Positions 15,409 to 23,421 of a stretch of DNA of 23,994 nucleotides are shown one piece after another. The notes below the pieces were generated by a model that was not told the origin of the DNA, made no database searches, and saw nothing but the letters and a program-made list of their open reading frames with translations. The DNA is taken from contig JASLXP010000938.1 of NCBI GenBank assembly GCA_030740295.1, forward strand, positions 1 to 23,994, read 5' to 3'. The translations under genes were made by a program, and so were the position numbers. The number at the start of each line of letters is the position of its first letter. Positions within the stretch are counted from its first letter, which is position 1. Source of the DNA: Planctomycetota bacterium. Its GTDB lineage: Bacteria > Planctomycetota > PUPC01 > JACPCR01.

Positions 15409-16071
15409 CTACCGTGTCCGGCCCCAATCGGACTCAGCGAAGCGGTCTTCCATCTCACGCCAAAGCGCGGCGAGGTCACAGCGCATGAGGATAAGGTCCT
15501 GCTTGTTGCCACTGATGTCCCTGACGTAATCCGGCAGCGCGCTTTCTTCCATGAAGCCCAGTTTCTTGAAGATGAAATTGGCTTTCTCCTGCGGACGCAT
15601 CATCTTGACCACGACCTCTTCAATTTTCTCGTGGGCAGCCAGCCGGTAAAGCTCGCGAGCCATCAAAGTGCCGAGCCCCTTGTTTTGAAACTGGTGTGAG
15701 ACAATCAGCCTCAGCTCGGCAATATGATCTTTCCAGCCTTTCCCTAAGATCTCGAGGGCACCGTCGGCCACGATCTGGTCGCGGATGACGGCAACCAGGC
15801 GTTTCACATTCCCAGTCGCCATTGACCGAATGCGCTGTTCGACGAAACCTCTCCGGGTCACATCGACTCGAAGATAGGCTCTATCCGCTGGCGTAAGAGC
15901 CTGGAAGAAGTCAAAGGATCGCTCGGTGTCATCAAGTCTCATCGGTCGGATGATAACTTCGGTACCGTCCTTCAGATTTATTGTGGAGGCCAAGTCTCCT
16001 ACTCCTTTGCTTGGTTTGTAAACTGATCCAGGCCTCTCGATGTCCTCAAAATAAGTGCCAACTGGCCTCAT
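15409..16071 (-). CDS. GNAT-family N-acetyltransferase
   Basis: The 220-aa protein carries a GNAT fold from about residue 32 (TINLKDGTEVIIRPMRLDDTE). The acetyl-CoA-binding motif A is at about 119-142 (ELRLIVSHQFQNKGLGTLMA), with the Q-x-x-G-x-G-like QNKGLG at 129-134. The end of the fold is FIFKKLGFMEESALPDYVRD at about 166-185. Such domains move an acetyl group from acetyl-CoA to an amine; the acceptor cannot be inferred. The first 30 residues are low in structure and may be an over-extension, but no better start is visible. The gene stands alone on the minus strand, convergent with lutC and divergent from the radical SAM gene. Confidence 0.85.
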   Translation of the reverse strand: MRPVGTYFEDIERPGSVYKPSKGVGDLASTINLKDGTEVIIRPMRLDDTERSFDFFQALTPADRAYLRVDVTRRGFVEQRIRSMATGNVKRLVAVIRDQIVADGALEILGKGWKDHIAELRLIVSHQFQNKGLGTLMARELYRLAAHEKIEEVVVKMMRPQEKANFIFKKLGFMEESALPDYVRDISGNKQDLILMRCDLAALWREMEDRFAESDWGRTR

Positions 16072-16401
16072 ACCCGCGTATAGCTCCCCGGCTGGGCCCA
16101 GTATCTCAGTTTTGCCGGTGGTCGTGGCCGTCTACCCCTTGTAACACAAGAGGACACAGCCACGAAATGTCCGGCGCGCCCATATTTGCTGTCTGTCCAC
16201 CGCGCGGAATGCTTGGTCTAAAGTCGAGGCCTAACCCCGCAAATAGTGCAGGGCCTGATGGGACGTGGCCAGCTAAATCTGCCGGATGGCGTTCCGCGTG
16301 GTCATGGGAGCGGTGAATTCGTTGTGTGTCTGCGCCAGCCCGCTCAATGATGGTAAGCCTTCCAATAGAACCCAACCCGCTTCATACGAGGAGTCAAGCA
16401 C
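16072..16401. promoter_or_regulatory. Divergent intergenic region with nested hairpin upstream of the radical SAM gene
   Basis: The 330 bp between the GNAT gene and the radical SAM gene contain a nested inverted repeat. The outer stem is CGTGGC/GCCACG (16123-16128 with 16159-16164). The inner stem is CCCCTTGT/ACAAGAGG (16135-16142 with 16146-16153, one mismatch, 3-nt loop). No convincing promoter was identified, but transcription of the radical-enzyme operon should start here. A ribosome site AGGAG at 16389-16393 precedes the ATG at 16402 by 8 nt. No gene is seen. Confidence 0.45.
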
Positions 16402-17664
16402 ATGCTCTCACTGAATGCCGAACGAGTCCTGATAGTTGAAGGTGTCCTGGATGACCCCGCAATGAAAGCGCGCTTCGAGCGAATGAGCGAGTTTATTACA
16501 TCTGAGGATGTGCGGGAGGTCGATGACGGTGAACTGGCCGAGACCACCGAAGGGGACCTTGAAGGCCGCCGGCGGCATGGCATGAATGCAGAGGACGATC
16601 ACATCGTCATCTTCAATCGCTTTCGCTTCGACGATAGCGAGGACGAACGAAAGAGACGGTCCGAGGCGTTTCCCTTCCTTAATCGGCACAAACTTAATGG
16701 TTACGGCGGATTTGACTGGCGCGACTCGGGGTCGGGCGAGTTCCGCCGCAAGACCGGGCTCGTCTGCCAGCCGGCGTGGCAACTGCATTCCATCGTCGGG
16801 TGCCACTTCCGTTGCGCCTATTGCCACCTTGGCTGGTTCGTCAACATCATGATGAACGTCGAGGATTTTGTCTCTCGCCTGGACAACTGGCTCGAACGCT
16901 GCCCGTCGCAGACCCTGTTTCAATACGACAACTACACGGACACCGTCTGCTTCGAACCGGAGTACGGCGGTGCAGGGCTCCTGATCGATTACTTTGCCCA
17001 ACAGCCTGATAAGGCCCTCGAGCTCTACGTCGGTAAAAGTGATCACGTGGACTTTCTGCTCGATTACGATCACCGGGGCCATACGGTCGGTTGCTGGAGT
17101 CTCAGTGGCCGAACGCAGAGCAACCACTTTGAGAAAAGGACAGCGAGCATGGTGGAACGCATCGAATCCATGCGCAAATGCCAGCAGGCGGGATATCCAG
17201 TGCGGGTCAGGCTGTCCCCCATTCTTCCCGTCAAAGGCTGGCAGGAAGAAAACCGTGAGATGATCGAGTTGCTTTTCAGGGAAGTGACCCCGGACCTGAT
17301 CACCTTCGAGACGATTCGGTTCCTGGACTACGCTGAGATGCGCGAGTGCTTCGACACCTCGCTGCTGGACGACGAATTCCTGCAAACGATGAAGGAGGCA
17401 GAAGGCAAGCAGCACTCCCAGGGTTGCCAGGCACCGGACGAATACCGCGCCATGGTCTATGACTTTACCATTTCAGAATTGGAGCGAGTCAGCCCAGACA
17501 CTCCCTATGCCTTTTGCCGCGAGAAGCTCACGCTTTGGGAACGCTTCTCCCCGAGCTTCGATGGCCACCTTCAATGCCCGGATGACTACCTCTGCAATTG
17601 CGGCCCTCGCAGCGCTCCCGCTACGATTGAGGTTGCACGCCATCCCTCGCTGTTGAAGCATTGA
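16402..17664 (+). CDS. Spore-photoproduct-lyase-like radical SAM protein, possible glycyl-radical activase
   Basis: The 420-aa protein has the radical SAM motif C134-x3-C138-x2-C141 (GCHFRCAYCHLGW). Around it is the SPL-family layout: an N-terminal AERVLIVEGVLDDPAMKARF segment at 6-25, YDNYTDTVCFE at 175-185, LELYVGKSDHVDFLLDYDH at 206-224, GCWSLSG at 230-236, and CQQAGYPVRVRLSPILPVKG at 260-279. The family normally repairs the spore photoproduct in DNA, but many members have unknown substrates. Here the gene ends 4 nt before a glycyl radical enzyme gene, so a role in generating that enzyme's radical is a reasonable inference. No canonical activase is nearby. The C-terminus has an extra Cys cluster, C392-x5-C398-x-C400, possibly binding iron-sulfur or zinc. 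A strong AGGAG ribosome site lies 8 nt upstream. Confidence 0.82.
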   Translation: MLSLNAERVLIVEGVLDDPAMKARFERMSEFITSEDVREVDDGELAETTEGDLEGRRRHGMNAEDDHIVIFNRFRFDDSEDERKRRSEAFPFLNRHKLNGYGGFDWRDSGSGEFRRKTGLVCQPAWQLHSIVGCHFRCAYCHLGWFVNIMMNVEDFVSRLDNWLERCPSQTLFQYDNYTDTVCFEPEYGGAGLLIDYFAQQPDKALELYVGKSDHVDFLLDYDHRGHTVGCWSLSGRTQSNHFEKRTASMVERIESMRKCQQAGYPVRVRLSPILPVKGWQEENREMIELLFREVTPDLITFETIRFLDYAEMRECFDTSLLDDEFLQTMKEAEGKQHSQGCQAPDEYRAMVYDFTISELERVSPDTPYAFCREKLTLWERFSPSFDGHLQCPDDYLCNCGPRSAPATIEVARHPSLLKH

Positions 17665-17668
17665 GGCT

Positions 17669-19831
17669 ATGATCACGCAGATACAGGCTTACCAGGACCG
17701 CATCGAATCGCTGATCGCCACGAAGCTGGAGAATACTCGGGCTAAACAGAAGCTCGGGCCGATGGACACCGACGATCATGGCTCGATCCTTCTCCCCGAC
17801 AAAGTTGATTTCATTCCCAAACCAAACCACGGGAGTGGCGGATCTTACGGCCCAAAATCTGTCGGAGAGAATTTCGGGGCCCTCTTGAATGCACTCCCGG
17901 CCACCATTGATCCAGACAGCTCCCTGGCCGGCGCGTGGTACTTCGACGCCCCTTCCTATCGCTGCGGGCCCGGTTGGCCGCCTGACGCGGCCTTCGACTA
18001 CTCGCACCTTCAGGAAGATTTTGCGAAGTACAACATCATCTCAGGAATCGGAGGGGGACAGCATTTCTGCCCCGACCTTCAGATCGGATTCGACCTCGGC
18101 TGGGGTGGCATCCTCGAAAAAATTCAATGGGCGCGGGAGGATCACCCGGAAAGCTCCGATTTCTACGATGGACACGAGGCCACGGTGGTCGGCATCCAAA
18201 GCTGGATTCGCAGGCACGTGCGGAAAGCGCTGGAGCTATCCATGAGGGAGAGGCGGCCCGACCGGCGTGAGAACCTCATCCAGATGGCGGAAATGAACGA
18301 GCACCTCGTATCCGGCCCGCCTCGGACCTTCCGCGAAGCATGCCAGTTCATCTCGTGGGTGGCCGTTGTCACCCGCACGTTCAACGGTGCCGGCGCCATG
18401 GGACAACTCGATGAACTGCTCCGGCCGTTTTATGAAAAAGACATCGCCGATGGGATCCTCGACGACGAAGAGGCCATCTATCACCTCATCTCGATGCTCG
18501 TCATCGATACCCAGTACTACCAGGTCGGCGGACCCGATGAAGACGGGATGGACAAGACGAGCCATGTCTCGTTTCTCATTCTCGAAGCTCTGCACATCCT
18601 CAAAATACCGTCGAACATCACCGTCATGGTCTGGGACGGGCTTGACCCCAAGCTCTTTGACCGGGCAGTGACCTATCTGTTCGATGACAAGGTCGGTTCG
18701 CCCAGGTTCATGGGTGCGAAGGGCCTCTATGAAGGCTTTGCGAGAAACGGCTACACCATGGAACTGGCCCGGCAGCGGATCGCATGCGGGTGCCATTGGA
18801 TCGCCATCCCCGGCCGCGAATACACGCTCAACGACATCGTGAAAATAAATGCGGCAAAGGTGTTTGATGTCGCGTTCCGGGATTTCATGTCGCGTTCCGA
18901 GGAAAAGAATGTCGATGCCCTTTGGGGCTACTTCGATCGGCACTTGCGCAAGGCCATCGAAGTCACCAAGCGGGGCATCGACTTCCACCTTGCGCACCAG
19001 AAGGACGTGTGCCCGGAGGTTCCGCTCAATCTGCTCTGCCACGGCCCTATCGAACGCGGGCGAGACGTGACTGACGGCGGCGTCGATTACTACAACATGT
19101 GCATCGACCTTTCCGCTCTGGCAACCGCAGCGGATTCTTTTGCAGCCATTGAAAAGCATGTCGACACAGGCCAGGCCATCACCTGCGTCGAGCTTCTGCA
19201 GCTCTTGGATGACGATTGGAGCGGAGCGGAACACGTCAGGCTGATGTTGAAGAACAGCAGGCGTTTCGGCTGCGGTGATTCACCGGGCGACAAATACGCG
19301 GTGCGGCTCTCCGAACGGTTCACCGAAATTGTCAAGGAATGCCCGACGCCGGACGGATTCAACTGCATCCCGGGCATCTTTTCGTGGGCCAGCACCATCC
19401 CTCTCGGACGGGCAGTCGGCGCCACACCAAACGGCCGTTTTGCCGGCGAACCCATCTCACACGGCGCTAGCCCGGATCCCGGATACGACGGCAAGGGCTC
19501 GGGCGCGCCGACGTCGTTGTCCAACGCGGTCGTCTCGGTGCAGTGTGGCTACGGAAACACGATTCCGCTCCAGCTCGATATGGACCCTGGCCTCGGCAGC
19601 GACGAGAAGAACCTGGCCCTCGTCAAGGCTCTCATCCGCACCCACTTTGATCAGGGCGGTACCCTGATCAATATGAACATCCTGAACAGAGAGCAGATTC
19701 TCGCAGCGCACGAAGACCCGTCGCTCTTCCCGGACCTCATCGTCCGCGTCACCGGCTTCAGCGCTTACTTTGCCAGCCTGTCGAAGGAGTTCCGGCAGCT
19801 CGTAGTCGACCGGATCGTGGGGCAGAGCTGA
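17669..19831 (+). CDS. Divergent pyruvate-formate-lyase-like glycyl radical enzyme
   Basis: The 720-aa protein carries the C-terminal glycyl radical motif RVTGFSAYF, with the radical glycine at G696 (codon 19754-19756) and R693 before it. The active-site loop is IACGCHWIAIPG, with C375 aligned to the catalytic thiyl Cys and C373 two residues earlier. Other family landmarks are HFCPDLQIGFDLGWGGI, GQLDELLRPFYEKDI, VGGPDEDGMD, RGRDVTDGGVDYYN and GATPNGRFAGEP. The Cys-x-Glu signature of dehydratase-type members (choline lyase, glycerol dehydratase) is replaced by Cys-His-Trp, and the adjacent Cys-Cys of pyruvate formate-lyase is also absent. The substrate is therefore unassigned. It follows the SPL-like radical SAM gene by 4 nt, with the ribosome site overlapping that gene's stop. 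The enzyme would be oxygen-sensitive and cytoplasmic. Confidence 0.92.
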   Translation: MITQIQAYQDRIESLIATKLENTRAKQKLGPMDTDDHGSILLPDKVDFIPKPNHGSGGSYGPKSVGENFGALLNALPATIDPDSSLAGAWYFDAPSYRCGPGWPPDAAFDYSHLQEDFAKYNIISGIGGGQHFCPDLQIGFDLGWGGILEKIQWAREDHPESSDFYDGHEATVVGIQSWIRRHVRKALELSMRERRPDRRENLIQMAEMNEHLVSGPPRTFREACQFISWVAVVTRTFNGAGAMGQLDELLRPFYEKDIADGILDDEEAIYHLISMLVIDTQYYQVGGPDEDGMDKTSHVSFLILEALHILKIPSNITVMVWDGLDPKLFDRAVTYLFDDKVGSPRFMGAKGLYEGFARNGYTMELARQRIACGCHWIAIPGREYTLNDIVKINAAKVFDVAFRDFMSRSEEKNVDALWGYFDRHLRKAIEVTKRGIDFHLAHQKDVCPEVPLNLLCHGPIERGRDVTDGGVDYYNMCIDLSALATAADSFAAIEKHVDTGQAITCVELLQLLDDDWSGAEHVRLMLKNSRRFGCGDSPGDKYAVRLSERFTEIVKECPTPDGFNCIPGIFSWASTIPLGRAVGATPNGRFAGEPISHGASPDPGYDGKGSGAPTSLSNAVVSVQCGYGNTIPLQLDMDPGLGSDEKNLALVKALIRTHFDQGGTLINMNILNREQILAAHEDPSLFPDLIVRVTGFSAYFASLSKEFRQLVVDRIVGQS

Positions 19832-19910
19832 ACCAGAGACTGCATTCCCCGATGGTCCCGATTGTTGTATGCTGCTCGAAAAGGCCACCTGTCCAACCAT
19901 GTGAGTAACA

Positions 19911-20972
19911 ATGCCAAAGACTCGCGTCGCAGTGATTGGATGTGGGAACGTCAGCACCGGTCATATCAGGGCCTGGTGTAACGAGAAAGACAGAGCGGAG
20001 ATCGTGGCACTGGTTGACGTGGTCCCGGACTTCGTCCAGGAGCGGAAGACCCAATACAGTATCGACAGTGCCGACGTCTACTCGGAATACCAGGAAGCCC
20101 TGTCTCGCGACGACGTGGATGTGGTCGATATCTGTACTCCAAGTCATCTCCATGCGGAACAGATCGCTGACGCCTTGGAGGCCGGGAAGCATGTCGTTAC
20201 GGAGAAACCGACGGGCTACAATCCCGAAGAGTGCCGGCGTTTGAGGTGGTTCGCCCAACGCCATCCTGACTTGAAGGTCGCAGTCGCCTACTCGCTTCGA
20301 TACTACCCTCTCAACATCCGCGTCCGCGAACTGCTCCAGGAAGGCGCCATCGGCGAGATACTGTTTGGGGAGGCGTCCCACAACCATCCGCATGATTACT
20401 CGGGTCGCCCCAAAGACGATGGGTATCCTCAGCCGCGCTGGATTGCGGACAAGGGAGGCCAGTACATCCCCAGTTCCGAGATGACAGGGGCCACCCACGT
20501 CTTCGATCTGATGCGGTACCTGTTCGGGGAAGTGAAAGACGTGTTCGCGTTCCGCCATACCAGCGGCACGTTCTCCCTCATGCGGTTTCACGCGGGCATG
20601 ATCGGGAAAGCCACCGCAGCATCGGCATCAAGCAAAGGGATCGCCACCCCTCACGTCCTCTGCGTCCAGGGGACTGAAGGCACCATCATCACTCAGAATG
20701 AGCGTCAATACAGCGATGAGGGGACGATGACAGGCTACAATGGCTACATCGTGACCGACGGCAAGCAGAGACCGATCGAGGTAGCAGGGGCCGATACCAG
20801 CCACGGAGACGCGACTCGGACCCGCAACTTCCTCGACGCGATCGCGAACGACTCCCCCCTCATTTGCTCGCTCGAAGACGGTATCCGCACGTCAGAGCTG
20901 CTGCATGCGCTTTGGGATTCGCATAATCTCGAGATTCGAGTACCCGTCCACCAGGTGGGCAAGAGTGGCTAA
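19911..20972 (+). CDS. Gfo/Idh/MocA-family NAD(P)-dependent oxidoreductase
   Basis: The 353-aa protein begins with a Rossmann fold (VAVIGCGNVSTGHIRAW, the G-x-G-x-x-x-x-x-x-H pattern at 10-18). It contains VVDICTPSHLHAEQIADALE at 71-90, with the catalytic-type EKP at 98-100 (K99), followed by the family's C-terminal alpha/beta domain (EMTGATHVFDLMRYLFGE). Members oxidise or reduce hydroxyl groups of sugars, inositols and related polyols. It lies 79 nt after the glycyl radical enzyme on the same strand and may process that enzyme's substrate or product. No strong Shine-Dalgarno is visible before the ATG at 19911. The exact substrate cannot be read from the sequence. Confidence 0.93.
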   Translation: MPKTRVAVIGCGNVSTGHIRAWCNEKDRAEIVALVDVVPDFVQERKTQYSIDSADVYSEYQEALSRDDVDVVDICTPSHLHAEQIADALEAGKHVVTEKPTGYNPEECRRLRWFAQRHPDLKVAVAYSLRYYPLNIRVRELLQEGAIGEILFGEASHNHPHDYSGRPKDDGYPQPRWIADKGGQYIPSSEMTGATHVFDLMRYLFGEVKDVFAFRHTSGTFSLMRFHAGMIGKATAASASSKGIATPHVLCVQGTEGTIITQNERQYSDEGTMTGYNGYIVTDGKQRPIEVAGADTSHGDATRTRNFLDAIANDSPLICSLEDGIRTSELLHALWDSHNLEIRVPVHQVGKSG

Positions 20973-21074
20973 ATGCCTGATGTGTCCAAGGAGTTTTCTG
21001 AGTGGATAACTGCCGCAAATCTTAATCGTCGTGCAAACTGCAAACACTTTCTGAATTCCTGAGTCTAATCCCCT

Positions 21075-23340
21075 ATGAATCTTCGCCCTTTACTCATATC
21101 CGTTCCATCTCACGTCGGCCGCGACACACTCGGCAACGCGGACGCTTGCCGTGTGAGGGTGGTCCTGCTGGCCCTGTCCTGCGCGCTTTTGCTCTCTGGT
21201 CTTCACGCAGAGACGATTCAATGTAAGTCCACGCGGACCAATTCCCCATCCTTCCACCGCCGGGAAAGGGACCAGGTCACCAGCGGTGCGCGGATGAAGA
21301 TCAAATTCTTCGAGCAGTTTGGGCTCACGGATTACGACGTTTCCGGCCTGAAGGGGAAAAAAGTCAAGGAGGCATGGCTCCACGTGAAGGCCGCCGGCGG
21401 CCACAAATTCGGCCTCAACCGCGGCACGGACCTGACCTGGATCTCTGTAACGACCTTGAGCGAAGACTGGGACCAAAGAAAAGCATGCGCGAATCGTAAC
21501 GGGATTCGCGATGACTGGGGCTGGCCCGGCGCCAAGACCTATGACGTTGCCTGCGGGAACGGCAACACCCTTCGCTACAATACGCGTCTCAGCCCGGTGA
21601 CCGGGTCGCACAGGGCCAGGCTCGATCCTGCTCTCGTCAAGGCGCTCGTGGCCGGGGCCTCCTATGGACTCTTCATCATGGACGGTTCAACCCATTACTC
21701 CATGAATTGCCGCATCCAGAACCCCCGCCTGGAAGTTATCGTGGAAGGCAACGATGCCATCGCGCCGCACAAGGTGAGTGACTTGGCTGTAGTTCCGGCC
21801 CCGAACTGGGCGGAGGTCGAGTACGGCGCGGTCCTCTTGACTGCAAAACCTCCGGAAGATGCATTCGCTTACCATATCAAGATTGATGGGAAAGCAGTCC
21901 AGCGCTGGCAGATTCCTTTTGCCACTCCCGGCAAAGAGCAGACGTTCCAGATCGTCGATCTGCCGCCCGACAAGAGCATCAAGGTCGAAGTAGTCGCGGT
22001 GGACGGCTCAGGAAACAAGTCTTCCCCGGTAAGCGTGTCAGGGAGAACGAGCCCGAAGCTTACGGTGCCGGCGCTTCCCGGATACGGCTTTCAGCCAAAG
22101 GACGGGGAGCCCAGGTCGCTCGGTGTAGCAAAGGTCTACGCGTTCCCGGAGCTTACCAAGATCGACCCCACCACGGGAAAAGTGCTCCAGGAAAAGGGAG
22201 TCGAGAGTTTCAGCAGGAAGAATCCCGTATGGGATGGGGCGTCCGGCACGATCCGCCTGGCCGCGGCCAGGGCCGAAATCGTCAGTTTTCAGATCGCCAT
22301 CGAGGGTGAGATCAGAGGGGTGAAAGTGCAAGTGTCTGATCTCACTGCAGGCGGAAACAAGATCAGCAACAAGGGCGTGAAGCTCTGGAGAAACTGGTAT
22401 GTGAAGAACCACGCCGAATACGCGCTGCCCTGGACGGGCTCCGTGAGCTGCCCAATGGCGGATAACGGCATCACTGGCCAGATCCATCAGGCAGTGACCG
22501 TTGACTACCACGTTCCCAAGACGGCCTCGCCGGGTACCTACCGAGGGAAGGTCAGACTCTCTTCAGGAAAGGACGCGGTGGAGCTTGCGCTGCAGGTCAG
22601 GGTCTACGATGCCGTGATCCCGGACGAGATATTCTTCAATCCCGAACTGAACTGCTATGGCGGTCCCGGTGCGGCAGGATCCCGAGGTCTACACCCATCA
22701 GTGGCAGCAGGACTACTACCGCAAGGGGCTCCACGGCCTGGACCGGGAACACCCCACCTTTCTGTATCGCGGTGACATCTCGCGTCCCCACTGGCAGGGA
22801 AATTTGAGCGACGGCATCATCAATGTCATGTACATGAGCGGGCCGTCTTATGACCATCTGCGCATGGTCCGGAACCACAAGGCGCGCATGCCCAGCATCA
22901 TGTACGCCTACGGGTCGTGTCCTCCTTACGTTGCGAGCAAGTGGCAGACGGCCGCGTGGTGTCTCAAGTCATTCGTGCACGAACGCGATGGCGTCCTGCC
23001 CTGGCAGTCACTCGGAAGAGGCCTCACCAACCCTGACCCAAAGGGCTCCGGGAATGGCCTCATCGTGGACGGCGGAGAGTACGGCAACGCCATCGCTTCT
23101 TTTCGGTTGCACGCTTTGCGACGCGGCGCGCAGGACTGCGAGCTGCTGAGGCTTCTGATGCTGAAGAAGGGCTGGAGCCGCCGGCACCTGGGTCTTCTGA
23201 TATCGCCCAAAATCCCTCTGCCCACGAAGTATGATCCGAAGTTCAGAGACGAGGCCGCGGCGCTCACCTTCAAAGCGCTGACCAGCCAGAACTTCAGTGA
23301 AATGAAGGAGGGCATCCTCAAACTGCTTGAGAAAGAGTAG
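21075..23340 (+). pseudogene. Secreted DUF4091-type protein, broken by frameshift and probable internal deletion
   Basis: The first frame (21075-22775, 566 codons) has a long N-terminus with a signal-like segment (VVLLALSCALLLSGLHAE, near residues 29-46), a beta-rich domain, a fibronectin-III-like domain at about 240-325, and then the start of a catalytic-type region ending VIPDEIFFNPELNCYGGPG. After about 22670 it becomes arginine- and proline-rich nonsense. A +1 frame opening at about 22657 continues as QDPEVYTHQWQQDYYRKGL and FLYRGDISRPHWQGNLSDG, then AAWCLKSFVHERDGVLPWQS, to the stop at 23340. Both parts look like one secreted glycoside-associated family in which a central barrel region of roughly 200 residues normally lies between them, so a deletion is likely as well as the shift. 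A single sequencing error could explain the shift but not the missing middle. Confidence 0.7.
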
Positions 23341-23383
23341 CGAGGCCGTAAGTCAGAAAACAAGTAAGCCATGGGGCTCGACC

Positions 23384-23417
23384 TGAATCCTGGTGAATCC
23401 TGAATCCTGCTGAATCC
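23384..23417 (+). repeat. Four copies of heptamer TGAATCC in a short intergenic array
   Basis: TGAATCC occurs at 23384-23390, 23394-23400, 23401-23407 and 23411-23417, with 3-nt spacers after the first and third copies. It ends 4 nt before the start codon at 23422, so it overlaps the expected ribosome-binding region. It resembles the TGAATGG array at 10451-10499 in unit length and sequence. Confidence 0.75.
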
Positions 23418-23421
23418 TGAC

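Noticed and set aside
16408..17415. 335-codon minus-strand frame opposite the SPL-like radical SAM gene
   Set aside because: The + strand holds CX3CX2C and other SPL motifs with a strong ribosome site; the antisense frame has none.
18236..19234. 332-codon frame on the minus strand opposite the glycyl radical enzyme
   Set aside because: It is the antisense shadow of a well-supported gene and shows no family signature.
20973..21062. 29-codon frame starting directly at the stop of the Gfo/Idh/MocA gene (TAAATG)
   Set aside because: The position suggests coupling, but the translation has no hydrophobic segment, motif or conservation signal I can judge; chance is as likely.
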